Positions 1-8,943 of a stretch of 64,000 nt of DNA are shown here, one piece after another (position 1 is the first letter of the stretch; each line of letters starts with the position of its first letter). Both the position numbers and the translations under genes were made by a program. A model generated the notes under the pieces. That model did no database searches and was not told the DNA's origin. It worked only from the letters and a program-made list of their open reading frames with translations. The stretch comes from Gilliamella sp. N-G2 (GTDB lineage Bacteria > Pseudomonadota > Gammaproteobacteria > Enterobacterales > Orbaceae), in contig NZ_NAST01000001.1 in NCBI RefSeq assembly GCF_002142215.1, positions 1 to 64,000 on the forward strand. The letters run 5' to 3'.

Positions 1-48
1 ATTTAATATTATTCCTAAATTTCCTCCTTGAATTTCATTTATCAGTAT

Positions 49-64
49 GGTGAATCGATTCACC
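49..64. promoter_or_regulatory. perfect palindrome, Cra/LacI-family-type operator
   Basis: GGTGAATCGATTCACC is a perfect 16-bp palindrome with a central CG. The TGAATCGATTCA core fits the FruR/Cra-type and general LacI-family operator pattern. It lies between a CRP-like site and the putative RBS of a gene off the left edge, where a repressor site would block transcription. Which repressor binds is inference. Confidence 0.5.
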
Positions 65-139
65 TTATTTAGAAAAAAAATTAATTTTTCTTGAATAATA
101 CATCTTAAAATTAGTGCCAACAAATTTAATATTAATTAA

Positions 140-155
140 TGTGATTAATATCACA
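140..155. promoter_or_regulatory. CRP-like site
   Basis: TGTGATTAATATCACA matches the CRP consensus TGTGA-N6-TCACA in both half sites. It lies upstream of the minus-strand start region at the left edge, so the unseen gene is probably a catabolite-controlled sugar gene. Confidence 0.6.
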
Positions 156-744
156 TATTTATTTTCATATATAAAATTCAAGCACTTTAATTTATGAAAT
201 TAACTTAAAATATATGTAATTTTTAATGCTTATTATTTTAAAAAATAATTTTTCCCAGATAATTTCCTTGTTTTGAATTTATAAAATTATTAATTTATTT
301 CATTGAAAATAATTGGTTCTTATTTACAAAGGTGTTTTGAATTGAATTCATTTCATGTAATTTGATATGTAAGAGGTCTTAATTAACTTTCATACTCGTT
401 CTACGGAGCATTGAACACTAACTAAAAGCTAAATACACTAAAACTTTATTAAAAGTCTAGCAATAATTAATTAAACATTTGGTACGTTATTGTTTCAAAT
501 TAATCTTTATCGAATTAATAACTAGTAATCTTTTTTGAAATATAACTATTTATGGCTTCTTACAACTTGCTTAAAGATACAATTTTTAAACTTTCGTATG
601 AACTTAATTATTCATATAAATAAAAAAAGCTTTAAAGGTATTTAGTTGGTATATTATTATGATAAGAATGATGAATTTTAGCCTTTCAATAATTAATTAT
701 TATTTAATTTAAAGAATTTAGAAGAGAGTTAAAGTTGATTGATT

Positions 745-831
745 TGGTGCCAGTGGTCGGACTCGAACCGACACGCTTTTAAGGGCGGCGGATTTTGAAT
801 CCGCTGCGTCTACCAATTTCGCCACACTGGC
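745..831 (-). tRNA. tRNA-Leu (anticodon CAA)
   Basis: The minus strand reads as an 87-nt class II tRNA. The acceptor strand GCCAGTG pairs with CACTGGC, followed by an encoded CCA at 747-745. The anticodon stem GCGGA/TCCGC encloses the loop TTCAAAA, giving anticodon CAA (leucine, UUG codons). A long variable arm and a GGTTCGAGTCC T-arm are present. The sequence resembles E. coli leuX. Confidence 0.96.
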
Positions 832-861
832 ATTAGAAGTGTAAAAAAGTAAACGTTGGCA

Positions 862-889
862 ATTATACTAAGCTTTGCAATATCTGCAA
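862..889 (-). promoter_or_regulatory. promoter of the tRNA-Leu gene
   Basis: On the minus strand, TTGCAG (889-884), a 16-bp spacer and TATAAT (867-862) lie about 30 bp upstream of the mature tRNA 5' end at 831. This is a good sigma-70 promoter and suggests the tRNA is transcribed independently. Confidence 0.6.
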
Positions 890-930
890 CAGATATTATT
901 CTAAATGCAGTTGGTTGCCTAAAAATTCTA

Positions 931-1173
931 CTACCATCTGCGTTTCCATGCTGGTAATTTTTTTAAAATTGTATAAGCGGTCTCTTTGGCAACAGAATAA
1001 TCAATATTATGATTATTGGCATACTTAAGTGTTACCTCGTGCCATTTTTCGTCAAATGATTTCATTGTTCCATCGTTATGAGCACAATGTTTACAGTAGT
1101 TTTTTGACATATCATGCAGAGGATAATCAGCAATAGCCGTCATGGGCATACCACATGCAATACACATTTTCAT
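931..1173 (-). CDS. small zinc-ribbon protein (PF12674-type)
   Basis: A protein of about 80 residues with two close CxxC pairs, CIAC near the N terminus and CKHC about 25 residues on, separated by a YCKHC-type segment. This is the pattern of the putative zinc ribbon family PF12674 often seen as small stand-alone proteins. The end is helical and basic, with no signal peptide. The frame opens at ATG 1188, but GGGGA lies 8 nt before the ATG at 1173, so the shorter start beginning MKMCIACG is preferred. It lies between the tRNA and the DUF1289 gene on the same strand. Its function is unknown; metal binding is inferred from the cysteines. Confidence 0.75.
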   Translation of the reverse strand: MKMCIACGMPMTAIADYPLHDMSKNYCKHCAHNDGTMKSFDEKWHEVTLKYANNHNIDYSVAKETAYTILKKLPAWKRRW

Positions 1174-1291
1174 ATTTTCTATCCCCATTAATTAGCTAAG
1201 GTAATTAATACAAAACCAGAATAATATACCTAAAAATGCTACTCCGAGTTGAGCTGAATTACAAGTTATGAAAAAAATAGATGTTTAAATA

Positions 1292-1546
1292 TCAAAAATT
1301 AAAATCGATTTGTGAAGAGGTACTTTGGTTATTTTGTTGTCGTTGCTGTTGTAAAAATTGATAATAACGTCTTATGGCCCGTTGTTTACATAACCGCAAA
1401 ACTTCTTGTTTTTGATGATTAGAATAATTTAGCCAATTAAATCTTTCGTCTCGAGAACGATAGCATTTTATACAATACCCTTGCCCATCCATTTGACATA
1501 CTCTTTGGCAAGGGCTTGGTATGTCAAAAAATTCAATTTGGTCCAA
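1292..1546 (-). CDS. DUF1289 family protein (YdhL-like)
   Basis: An 84-residue protein with the DUF1289 signature: SPCQRVC, then GQGYCIKCYRSRDE and a WLNYS motif, giving four conserved cysteines that probably bind metal. The C-terminal third is glutamine-rich and low in complexity. The only possible start is TTG at 1546: a stop lies just upstream in frame, no early ATG exists, and AAGGA precedes it by about 11 nt. It sits 34 bp downstream of the hemA stop on the same strand and could be cotranscribed with it. The biochemical role of the family is not established. Confidence 0.8.
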   Translation of the reverse strand: MDQIEFFDIPSPCQRVCQMDGQGYCIKCYRSRDERFNWLNYSNHQKQEVLRLCKQRAIRRYYQFLQQQRQQNNQSTSSQIDFNF

Positions 1547-1580
1547 TAACTACATCATCCTTTGTATATTCAATAAAAGA

Positions 1581-2852
1581 TTAATTGTCTTCTAAGCCTA
1601 ATCCTTTACTTAAGATTTTAAAACAATCATCACAATCATGGATTGCAGCATCAAGCAATGTTTGAGTTGGTGCGTGGATTAATTTATTTGTTAATTTATG
1701 CGAAAATTCAAAAATAACATCATCAATATTGGCACCTTGTTTAATCGCATTTAATGCTTTTAATTCTAATTGACGTTTGATAGTTTGAGCGTTATTACGG
1801 TACTGTTTAACATACTCTACCGCATGGCGTGTTTTTAACCAATCAAGATATTGCTCTGCTTGTTCTTGAATTATGTACTTGGCTTCATTGGCTGCAATTA
1901 CACGTTGCTCAAGATTATTTTGTACCGTTTGTTGTAGATCATCGACAGTAAATAGATGCACATCTTCCAATTGGCTAATTTCTGATTCAACGTCTCGAGG
2001 TACAGCTAAATCAATAAATAACATCTTTTTGTGATTTCGCTCATGTAAAGTTCGCTCTACCATCCCCTTACCAATGATAGGTAATGGGCTAGCAGTTGAG
2101 CTAATAACAATATCAACATCTTTCAGCCGATTAGCTATATCCGGTAATGAAATGATTTCAGCCTCAATAGATGAAGCTAATTTTAATGCTTTGTCTCGAG
2201 TTCGATTGGCAACAATGACATGTTTAAAACCATGAGGTTTGAGATAACGTGAAATTAGTTCAATTGTTTCACCAGCTCCAACTAACATCACACTTAATGC
2301 AGACGTATCAGTAAAAACATCACGCGCCACTAGGCAGGCAGCATAAGCAACCGATGCAGTATTGGCGCCAATATTCGTTTCAGTACGAACAATTTTAGCT
2401 ACATGAAAAATGGATTGAAAAAGTTTTTCCAATTCCGTTGATAAACAATTGTTTTGTTGTGAAAAACTATATGCTTGTTTAACTTGACCTAAAATTTGCG
2501 GTTCACCAATAATTAATGAATCAATGCCACAAGCTACCGACATAAGATGTTCAACTGCTTGCCGACCATCATAACAGTAAAGAGATGATTTAAATAAAGC
2601 CAAATCAATACTATGATATTGTGCTAACCAATTTTCAACCGATTGCCTTACCCGCAGAAAATCACTTTCATGATCATAACTTAAGTAAATTTCGGTTCGA
2701 TTACAAGTTGATAGGATGGCACAACCAGCAATTAAAGGGTGCTGATATAAACTATATAATGCTTTATCAATAACCTCAGTAGAAAAAGCCAGTTTTTCTC
2801 TTAAAGAAACGGGAGCTGTTTTGTGATTGACACCTAATACAGTAATAGACAT
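1581..2852 (-). CDS. hemA: glutamyl-tRNA reductase
   Basis: Reduces glutamyl-tRNA to glutamate-1-semialdehyde with NADPH, the first committed step of tetrapyrrole synthesis by the C5 pathway, in the cytosol. The 423-residue length is normal. Residues 1-160 form the catalytic domain with LGVNHKTAP and STCNRTEIY, where Cys50 is the expected nucleophile. A Rossmann domain follows (GAGETIELISRYL, then ANRTRDKA), and a helical dimerisation domain closes the protein. It is divergent from lolB-ispE, the same arrangement as in enterobacteria, but prfA does not follow it here. The N-terminal residues that control haem-dependent degradation in enterics cannot be judged by eye. Confidence 0.98.
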   Translation of the reverse strand: MSITVLGVNHKTAPVSLREKLAFSTEVIDKALYSLYQHPLIAGCAILSTCNRTEIYLSYDHESDFLRVRQSVENWLAQYHSIDLALFKSSLYCYDGRQAVEHLMSVACGIDSLIIGEPQILGQVKQAYSFSQQNNCLSTELEKLFQSIFHVAKIVRTETNIGANTASVAYAACLVARDVFTDTSALSVMLVGAGETIELISRYLKPHGFKHVIVANRTRDKALKLASSIEAEIISLPDIANRLKDVDIVISSTASPLPIIGKGMVERTLHERNHKKMLFIDLAVPRDVESEISQLEDVHLFTVDDLQQTVQNNLEQRVIAANEAKYIIQEQAEQYLDWLKTRHAVEYVKQYRNNAQTIKRQLELKALNAIKQGANIDDVIFEFSHKLTNKLIHAPTQTLLDAAIHDCDDCFKILSKGLGLEDN

Positions 2853-2942
2853 TGCATTGATTCTTTTATAATAGTTTGTAAAGTTTTTATTAAGAACTCA
2901 TTATACCTAAAAAAAATAATAAAGGTTAATTTCAGTTACCTT

Positions 2943-2971
2943 TTCTTATTCAACCAATTATCAGCTATAAT
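2943..2971 (+). promoter_or_regulatory. putative lolB promoter
   Basis: TATAAT at 2966-2971 has a poor -35 (TTCTTA, 2943-2948) 17 bp upstream. It lies in the hemA-lolB divergent gap, about 40 bp before the lolB ATG. Confidence 0.4.
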
Positions 2972-3011
2972 ACGCCTTACTTTTGACCATACACAACTAA
3001 AGAGTTAATTT

Positions 3012-3632
3012 ATGTCTAAAATTAAATATTTGTTCGTATTCATTCTGCCGTTTATACTTAGTGCGTGCCAAACAACTAAATATCAAACAAATGTATCTGT
3101 AGAACAGCAATGGCAAAACCATAAACAAGTTCTTGCACAAATTAATTCATTTCAAGTTAATGGTAGTATTGCTCATATAGGAACGAAAACTAAAAGTTAT
3201 GGTCGTTTTCTTATTACACAGCAATCTGAAAATTATTATGACGTAAAATTAACTACGCCAGTGGGTACAAATATTTTAATCTTAAAATCCGAACCTAATT
3301 ACGCCGAATTAATTGATAACAACGGCGTTCGCTACCATGATGTTAATGTGGAACTATTAATGAAGAAAATATCCAATGTTAATATCCCACTCAATTCGTT
3401 ACATAACTGGTTGAAAGGTTTTTCTGATGATAGCCAAGCTGATAAAATTGACAGCTCAGGTAGATTATCCTCCACCTCATTTATGCAAAATAACAATAAA
3501 TGGTCACTAAAGATTAGCAGCTACGCTACTTATACCTATAAAAATAAAAAAATTGATTTACCTGCTATTATTGAACTTTCTCATGATGATGAGTTAATTC
3601 GTTTGAAAATTAGCAATTGGATATTACGATAA
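3012..3632 (+). CDS. lolB: outer-membrane lipoprotein receptor LolB
   Basis: LolB takes lipoproteins from the periplasmic carrier LolA and inserts them into the outer membrane. The 206-residue protein has a lipoprotein signal peptide ending in the lipobox LSAC, with Cys19 as the lipidated residue. The mature part follows the LolB pattern: helical start (QQWQNHKQ), FQVNGSIA, GRFLITQ, LTTPVGTNIL, and WLKG before the C-terminal strands. Only 6 bp separate it from ispE, as in the enterobacterial lolB-ispE pair. The cytoplasmic-membrane partners LolC, LolD and LolE are encoded at 36564-39725. Confidence 0.95.
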   Translation: MSKIKYLFVFILPFILSACQTTKYQTNVSVEQQWQNHKQVLAQINSFQVNGSIAHIGTKTKSYGRFLITQQSENYYDVKLTTPVGTNILILKSEPNYAELIDNNGVRYHDVNVELLMKKISNVNIPLNSLHNWLKGFSDDSQADKIDSSGRLSSTSFMQNNNKWSLKISSYATYTYKNKKIDLPAIIELSHDDELIRLKISNWILR

Positions 3633-3638
3633 CGGATA

Positions 3639-4484
3639 ATGAATATGACTCAATGGTTATCACCAGCTAAATTAAATCTATTTTTATATATAACTGGACG
3701 ACGTCCAGATAATTATCATGATTTACAAACTTTGTTTCAATTTATTGATATTTGCGACAAATTGACCATTACGACTCGTGATGATGGGCAAATTAATCTA
3801 TTAACGCAATTTGATAATATTCCAGCAGATAAAAATCTAATTATTATAGCCGCTAAGCGTTTAAAATCTTATGTAAACAATAATAAGCTTGGCGCAGATA
3901 TTGCTATAGATAAAATGATCCCCATGGGTGGTGGACTTGGTGGTGCTTCGTCAAATGCAGCGACAGTACTGGTTGCGTTAAATCAATTATGGGGGTTACA
4001 TCTGTCGCAAACTACTTTGATGGAAATTGGTAGCGCAATAGGTGCCGATGTACCTATTTTTATTTATGGTCAGTCTGCTTTTGCAGAAGGTATTGGTGAT
4101 CAGTTGCAACAAGTTTATATACCTCTATATTGGTATTTAGTCAGCTACCCTAATATAGAAATTTCAACGGTTACGGTGTTTAATGATCCAAATTTGCCAC
4201 GAAATACACCTAAGCGTAGTATTGAACAACTGATGTCTATTTCTGTTGATGATTTTAGTAATGATTGTGAAACCGTAGTGCGTCAGCGTTACCCTGAAAT
4301 TGATAACCTTATTCAAAAGTTATCGCGATATGCGCCAACCAGATTAACTGGCACCGGCGCTTGTGTATTTACACGTTGTGAGTCTGAACAACATGCGTTA
4401 TCAATACAGAGTGAACTTAAATCCAGCTCCGTAAAAAGCTTTATTGCTAAATCATTAAACATATCACCACTTTACGCTAATTAA
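3639..4484 (+). CDS. ispE: 4-diphosphocytidyl-2-C-methyl-D-erythritol kinase
   Basis: Phosphorylates CDP-methylerythritol in the MEP isoprenoid pathway, in the cytosol. The 281-residue length is typical. The N terminus WLSPAKLNLFLYITGRRPD is the family substrate-binding start. The GHMP-kinase glycine-rich ATP loop PMGGGLGGASSNAA lies at residues 95-108, and a C-terminal TGTGACVF motif is present. It is second in an operon with lolB and is followed by a strong hairpin. In enterics prs follows; here it does not. Confidence 0.97.
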   Translation: MNMTQWLSPAKLNLFLYITGRRPDNYHDLQTLFQFIDICDKLTITTRDDGQINLLTQFDNIPADKNLIIIAAKRLKSYVNNNKLGADIAIDKMIPMGGGLGGASSNAATVLVALNQLWGLHLSQTTLMEIGSAIGADVPIFIYGQSAFAEGIGDQLQQVYIPLYWYLVSYPNIEISTVTVFNDPNLPRNTPKRSIEQLMSISVDDFSNDCETVVRQRYPEIDNLIQKLSRYAPTRLTGTGACVFTRCESEQHALSIQSELKSSSVKSFIAKSLNISPLYAN

Positions 4485-4507
4485 ATAATTTTCTTAAAGC
4501 AATAATC

Positions 4508-4544
4508 ATTGGCCATATAAATAATTTAAATTTATATGGCCAAT
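4508..4544. terminator. strong hairpin between convergent ispE and the DUF421 gene
   Basis: A perfect 15-bp inverted repeat (4508-4522 with 4530-4544) around a 7-nt loop lies just past the ispE stop and just before the end of the convergent gene. It probably works as a bidirectional transcript end, although a long U run is lacking. Confidence 0.6.
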
Positions 4545-4566
4545 TACTAGCTATAAAAACTTAAAC

Positions 4567-5217
4567 TCATTTTACTGCATCATTAGGTATTACAAAAAGT
4601 CGATGATCATAATATTCCACACAATAAAGCCCTTCAAAACTCTTATAACCTTGTTTTGCTAAGTTTGATTTTAACCATTTTTCATCTTTACCAATTTGTT
4701 TTAAAACATCATCTACTGGTTGTTCATTTTCTAATACAATAACCGATATATCTTTGTCACCTTTTTTTACAATAGATAATTGCCCATTCGGTTCCAAAAT
4801 TGCTTTTTCAACATCATGAATAGTAAAAACATTTTTCATTCTAAGCAATACAGCAAAACTAGCTAGATCTAAATTAATTGAGGTGAAAGCGTCCAATTTT
4901 AATTTACCTTGATCCATCAATATAATCGGATTACCGACAATAAATGCCTTAGCATTTTGACTGCGTTTTTTTAAATAATTAGAGCTATACATGATAGCTG
5001 TCCACATCAACAAAACGATAATAAAATCATATATGGTTAATTTAGGGTTATAAATAATCCCGCCAGCAATTCCACCTAAAATCATATTACCGATAAAATC
5101 AATGCTCGACATTTGTGACAGTGAAGTCTTGCCGGTTATTTTTAAAAATAACACAATACAGATAAATACAACCAACAACTTTAAAGCAATAATAAGGAAA
5201 TCAAGATAACTAAGCAT
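4567..5217 (-). CDS. DUF421 / YetF-family membrane protein
   Basis: A 216-residue inner-membrane protein. Three hydrophobic segments fall in about the first 85 residues (around 5-25, 35-55 and 60-80). A soluble C-terminal YetF domain follows, containing GNPIILMDQGKL, LLRMKNVFTIHDVE and AILEPNGQLSI, all characteristic of the family. A longer frame opens at TTG 5229, but GGAG (5227-5224) lies 6-7 nt before the ATG at 5217, so the later start is chosen. It appears monocistronic and converges on ispE. The function of the family is poorly known; an envelope or stress role is only a guess. Confidence 0.85.
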   Translation of the reverse strand: MLSYLDFLIIALKLLVVFICIVLFLKITGKTSLSQMSSIDFIGNMILGGIAGGIIYNPKLTIYDFIIVLLMWTAIMYSSNYLKKRSQNAKAFIVGNPIILMDQGKLKLDAFTSINLDLASFAVLLRMKNVFTIHDVEKAILEPNGQLSIVKKGDKDISVIVLENEQPVDDVLKQIGKDEKWLKSNLAKQGYKSFEGLYCVEYYDHRLFVIPNDAVK

Positions 5218-5552
5218 AGTACTCTCCAAAATAATAAATGCCTAAGGTAATAGAAGCAATTAGTACTAAAATTGGTCATAAAAATAGATTTAAATATTAG
5301 GTATTTACAAAAAATATTAACAACAATGAACGAAGGAATGACTATTAAATAATAAAAATCTTGAGTGATAACAAGTGATGTATCAATATTAGATTGATAA
5401 TGGTCATTTTAGCAATTTATTTTTATTAAACAGCTAAAAAATTTACGAAGAAAGTGAATAAAAATAGTTGTCAATTTTTCGGTTGCGCAACGAATAGCAT
5501 TTTTAATAAGCTTAGTTCATAAATTACCGAAATTTAGACAAGATAGAATAAA
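5218..5552. other. divergent intergenic region, DUF421 gene / ada
   Basis: 335 bp without a gene, holding the promoters of two divergent genes. A TTGCGCAA palindrome lies near 5483-5490, about 65 bp before the ada ATG. It is reminiscent of part of an Ada box, but the A-box spacing does not fit. No other structure stands out. Confidence 0.4.
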
Positions 5553-6614
5553 ATGCTAATAACTAACCCTAATCAAAAAGAGACTTATTACCGAGCTTTA
5601 CTTGAAAGAGATCATAGCTATATTGGGATCTTTTATGTCGGAGTCAAAACCACTTCGGTATTTTGTATTGCAACTTGCCGAGCAAGAAAACCAAAATTTG
5701 CCAATGTTGAATTTTTCGATTCATTCAAATCAGCACTTGATGCCGGTTATCGACCTTGCAAAATATGCAAACCAACCGAAAATGCTAATCAAGCACCAGA
5801 TGAAATAATTAAAGCCCTAGCATTAATTAATAATAATCCTAAACAAAAGATCACTGATTATCAGCTCAGACAAAATAAACTAAGTCCTGAAACTCTTCGC
5901 CGTTGGTTTAAAAAACATTACGGAATTACTTTTCATGCTTATCAACGAATGTATCGAATTAACAGTGCTTTTCAAGAATTAAAATCAGGAAAAAATGTTA
6001 TTAATACTGCCTTTGATACTGGTTACAATTCCTTAAGTGGTTTTGGTTATACTTATAAAAAAATCATGAAAAAGTCACCTTCAGCAAACCAACAGCAAGA
6101 CGTTATTTTAATCGATAGATTAACCTCCCCTTTAGGTCCTATGTTTATTTGTGCAACAAATCAAGGAATTTGTTTATTAGAGTTTGTAGATAGAAGAATG
6201 TTAGAAACAGAATTTGAACAACTACAAAGCCTACTTAAAATGAAGATTATTTTTGGCGAAAATGAACATATCAAACAAGCTAAGGTTGAAATTGCCGAAT
6301 ATTTTGCAGGAACAAGAACAAACTTTACCGTTGCCTTACATACACCTGGCACCCTATTTCAACAAACCGTTTGGGATTGCTTAAAACACATTCCCTATGG
6401 AGAATTAACCACTTATAAACAGCAAGCACAAAGAATTAATAATCCACAAGCAATTCGAGCTGTCGCCAATGCCAATGGTTATAATAGAGTGGCGATTATT
6501 GTCCCTTGTCATCGAGTAATAGGATCGAATGGAGAACTAATTGGTTATGGCGGTGGATTAGAAAGAAAAAAATGGTTAATTGAACATGAAAATAAAAATC
6601 GTAACCATCGATAA
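5553..6614 (+). CDS. ada: Ada: methyl-DNA repair methyltransferase and regulator
   Basis: Repairs alkylated DNA by moving methyl groups to its own cysteines and activates the adaptive response. The 353-residue protein has the full three-part layout. The N-terminal zinc domain has Cys38, Cys42, Cys69 and Cys72 at the same positions as in E. coli Ada (FCIATC, CKIC). An AraC-type helix-turn-helix follows (about residues 85-180, LSPETLRRWFKKHYG). The C-terminal O6-methylguanine methyltransferase domain has the PCHRVIG active site with Cys319. All key residues are present, so it should be functional in both repair and regulation. No alkB or alkA homologue adjoins it. Confidence 0.95.
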   Translation: MLITNPNQKETYYRALLERDHSYIGIFYVGVKTTSVFCIATCRARKPKFANVEFFDSFKSALDAGYRPCKICKPTENANQAPDEIIKALALINNNPKQKITDYQLRQNKLSPETLRRWFKKHYGITFHAYQRMYRINSAFQELKSGKNVINTAFDTGYNSLSGFGYTYKKIMKKSPSANQQQDVILIDRLTSPLGPMFICATNQGICLLEFVDRRMLETEFEQLQSLLKMKIIFGENEHIKQAKVEIAEYFAGTRTNFTVALHTPGTLFQQTVWDCLKHIPYGELTTYKQQAQRINNPQAIRAVANANGYNRVAIIVPCHRVIGSNGELIGYGGGLERKKWLIEHENKNRNHR

Positions 6615-6745
6615 TTATCAAAAATTATAATTATAAATCAATATGCAAATCTCAATTAGATGATATTGTAAAAGCTATAGAAAAAAATTGCTGTGATACC
6701 TTATGTCAAGTCTCATCTAATCAGAAATAATTGCTCAATATAACG

Positions 6746-6764
6746 TCATCTCTTTTTGAGATGA
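6746..6764. terminator. hairpin between convergent ada and the response-regulator operon
   Basis: TCATCTC (6746-6752) pairs with GAGATGA (6758-6764) around a TTTTT loop, in the 196-bp gap between two convergent units. Probably a transcript end. Confidence 0.4.
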
Positions 6765-6810
6765 TTACTTAAAATACTGAAAAATCAGCTCAATAGAGTG
6801 TATAGCAAAT

Positions 6811-7494
6811 TTAATGTCTATAACCAATTCCATGTACCGTTTTTATTAAAGTTGGTATGCTTGGGTTAATTTCTATTTGTTTTCTCAATTTTGAAATATG
6901 TTGATCAAGAGTTCGACTATTAGGTAAAAAATCATATCCCCATACATAATCAAAAAGCATATCTCGAGTAACAACTTGATTTTTATATTGATATAAACAT
7001 TCTAAAATCTTAATTTCTCGTAAAGTTAATTCAATAATCTGATCATTTCTTTTAGCGTATAATTCGGTAGGATATACATTTAAATCGCCAAATTGAAAAT
7101 AATCTTCTTTAGAAAGATTTCGATGTTTAGATTTTAAATAACGTTTAGCAATAGCCTTAATTCTTGCTCTAAGCTCATGAATACCAAAAGGTTTATTCAT
7201 ATAATCGTCAGCACCTAGTTCTAAACCAATAACCCGATCGATTTCTTCATCTTTAGCGGATAAAAATAAAATTGGCACATCTTCATTTAATTTACGGATT
7301 GCACGGCAAACAGAATAGCCATCAAGATCGGGCATCATAATATCTAAAATAATAAAATCGGGTTGGTATTGATTGAATAGTTCCAGCGCAACTTTACCAT
7401 TAACAGCTTTAATAATAATGTAACCCTCTTTTTCTAACAAATCTGACATGCCATTAAGAATGTGCTTATCATCTTCAGCAATTAAAATTTTCAT
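6811..7494 (-). CDS. OmpR-family response regulator
   Basis: A 227-residue two-component response regulator. The receiver domain (residues 1-120) has the acidic pair AEDD, phospho-acceptor Asp51 in LDIMMPDLDG, the conserved Ser in LFLSAKDEE, and the Lys in NKPFG. The winged-helix DNA-binding domain (about 130-227) has LTLREIKILECL and a TLDQHISKLRKQIE recognition helix. It is the last gene of a three-gene unit, VWA protein - kinase - regulator, starting 4 bp after the kinase stop. The target genes are unknown; control of its own operon would be typical. Confidence 0.93.
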   Translation of the reverse strand: MKILIAEDDKHILNGMSDLLEKEGYIIIKAVNGKVALELFNQYQPDFIILDIMMPDLDGYSVCRAIRKLNEDVPILFLSAKDEEIDRVIGLELGADDYMNKPFGIHELRARIKAIAKRYLKSKHRNLSKEDYFQFGDLNVYPTELYAKRNDQIIELTLREIKILECLYQYKNQVVTRDMLFDYVWGYDFLPNSRTLDQHISKLRKQIEINPSIPTLIKTVHGIGYRH

Positions 7495-7498
7495 TCTA

Positions 7499-8941
7499 CT
7501 ACTCCATTAATATCAGTGAAAATGCCATTCCTGGATTATGATTCATAACTTTAATCTCTCCGTGGATCTGACTAGCTAACTGCTTGGCAATCGTCAAACC
7601 GATTCCTGTACCCGAAACTCCTTCAGTTATCGATGAATTGACTCGATAAAATGGTTCAAAAATCTGTTTTAATAGATGGCTGGCAATACCATCTCCATAA
7701 TCACGAACAGTAATTGTTACCAGTTTTCCTTTTCTGGTCAAAGATAAATCAATTCGTTTACCATTAAAAGCATATTTCTCGGCATTGCTCAAAAAGTTAT
7801 TGAGAATTTGCATGACACTATCTTCATCAGTATCAACTATACAATCATTTTCAAGAGTAGTGATGTTCAGTTGTAATGATTTAGCCTCTAAAATAGGTTT
7901 AAAAGTTTGATATATCTGTTTAATTAGTATGGTTAAATTTACTTGTTTTATATTTAAACGACTTGGCTTATTAAAAGTTAAAACATTTTGCACCAATCGC
8001 GTAAGTCGTTTACTTTCTGCATTAATTATATGCAGATAATCAGGAACAGGCGCTGGCTCATCTTCTAAATATTCAGATAACATTTCTGAATAAAGAGATA
8101 TATTGGTTAAAGGCGTTTTAAACTCATGCGAAACCTGCCCAACAAAACTTACTTGTTGTTTTGCTAAACGAAGTGTTCGGGTATATTCTCGATAACCGTA
8201 ACCAATAAGCCCAAGCAAAACGATAAAAAATAATCCAATAACGCCTGAACCTAATAAATATAAATTAACTAAGTTTGGTGAAGAATAATAATAGGTTAAA
8301 TGCCAATTTTGTAGGGGATAATTAAGCCTTAGAGAGATTTCATTATCGAATTTTTCACCATTACTATATATCTGTTTATCGCCATCGGATAATCTAAAAT
8401 TATCATCAGAATCATATGTATCTAATAAACTAATAACATCAAATGAAAACTTTATATTGGAAAATTCAAAACCTATAATATTATCCGATTGAATTGTCCA
8501 ATAAATTAGGTGGTTATATATTTGATACCAACCAGAGCTTGGTTGAGATTGTTCTGAATAATCTTGTTGATTGATCAAAACAGAATTATCTAATGCAATT
8601 GATTCAACCAGATTGTGCCATTGAGAATCATCAGAATCACTTAAAAATAAAATCCTATTTTTGTTGATGATAAAAATATTCTTAAAATCCGTTTCCGTTT
8701 CTAATAAATCCTCAGCTTTACCATAGTCATTATCAATTTGTAATGCCAAACTATTAAGATAAGATAGACGTTGATTCAACAACGATTCAATCGATAATTT
8801 GATATTATTCATATGACTTTTAGCGAGTAAGGTTTCATTATTTTCTCGTAATAAAACCTCATGTTCAACGCTTCGCCAACCTAAATAACTTATAAATGTC
8901 ATTAATATCAATAAAGATAAAATCGTTGTTAATTTCTTCAT
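7499..8941 (-). CDS. membrane sensor histidine kinase
   Basis: A 480-residue kinase. One membrane segment lies at about residues 5-22, then a periplasmic sensor region of about 200 residues with no family I recognise, then a second membrane segment at about 226-248. The HisKA domain has SHEFKTPLTN, with phospho-acceptor His272. The HATPase domain has the N box (NNFLSNAEKYA), DYGDGIA and GTGIGLTIAKQL. It lies 2 bp downstream of the VWA gene and 4 bp upstream of its cognate regulator, so all three are surely cotranscribed. The secreted VWA protein may be a ligand or accessory factor for the sensor region; this is inference from operon structure only. Confidence 0.93.
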   Translation of the reverse strand: MKKLTTILSLLILMTFISYLGWRSVEHEVLLRENNETLLAKSHMNNIKLSIESLLNQRLSYLNSLALQIDNDYGKAEDLLETETDFKNIFIINKNRILFLSDSDDSQWHNLVESIALDNSVLINQQDYSEQSQPSSGWYQIYNHLIYWTIQSDNIIGFEFSNIKFSFDVISLLDTYDSDDNFRLSDGDKQIYSNGEKFDNEISLRLNYPLQNWHLTYYYSSPNLVNLYLLGSGVIGLFFIVLLGLIGYGYREYTRTLRLAKQQVSFVGQVSHEFKTPLTNISLYSEMLSEYLEDEPAPVPDYLHIINAESKRLTRLVQNVLTFNKPSRLNIKQVNLTILIKQIYQTFKPILEAKSLQLNITTLENDCIVDTDEDSVMQILNNFLSNAEKYAFNGKRIDLSLTRKGKLVTITVRDYGDGIASHLLKQIFEPFYRVNSSITEGVSGTGIGLTIAKQLASQIHGEIKVMNHNPGMAFSLILME

Positions 8942-8943
8942 AA

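Larger units (their letters stand above)
1..744. other. gene-free AT-rich stretch at left edge
   Basis: No convincing coding frame is seen. The stretch is strongly AT-rich. On the minus strand, AAGGAGG (29-23) and a weaker AGGA nearer the edge look like ribosome binding sites for a gene starting just left of base 1. With the two palindromes at 49-64 and 140-155, this reads as the regulated promoter region of an unseen minus-strand gene. The part from about 160 to 744 shows nothing I can name. Confidence 0.5.

Noticed and set aside
5470-5495. Possible Ada box (TTGCGCAA) before ada
   Set aside because: The AAT-N6-GCAA spacing recalled for Ada sites is not met; only the GCGCAA core is present.
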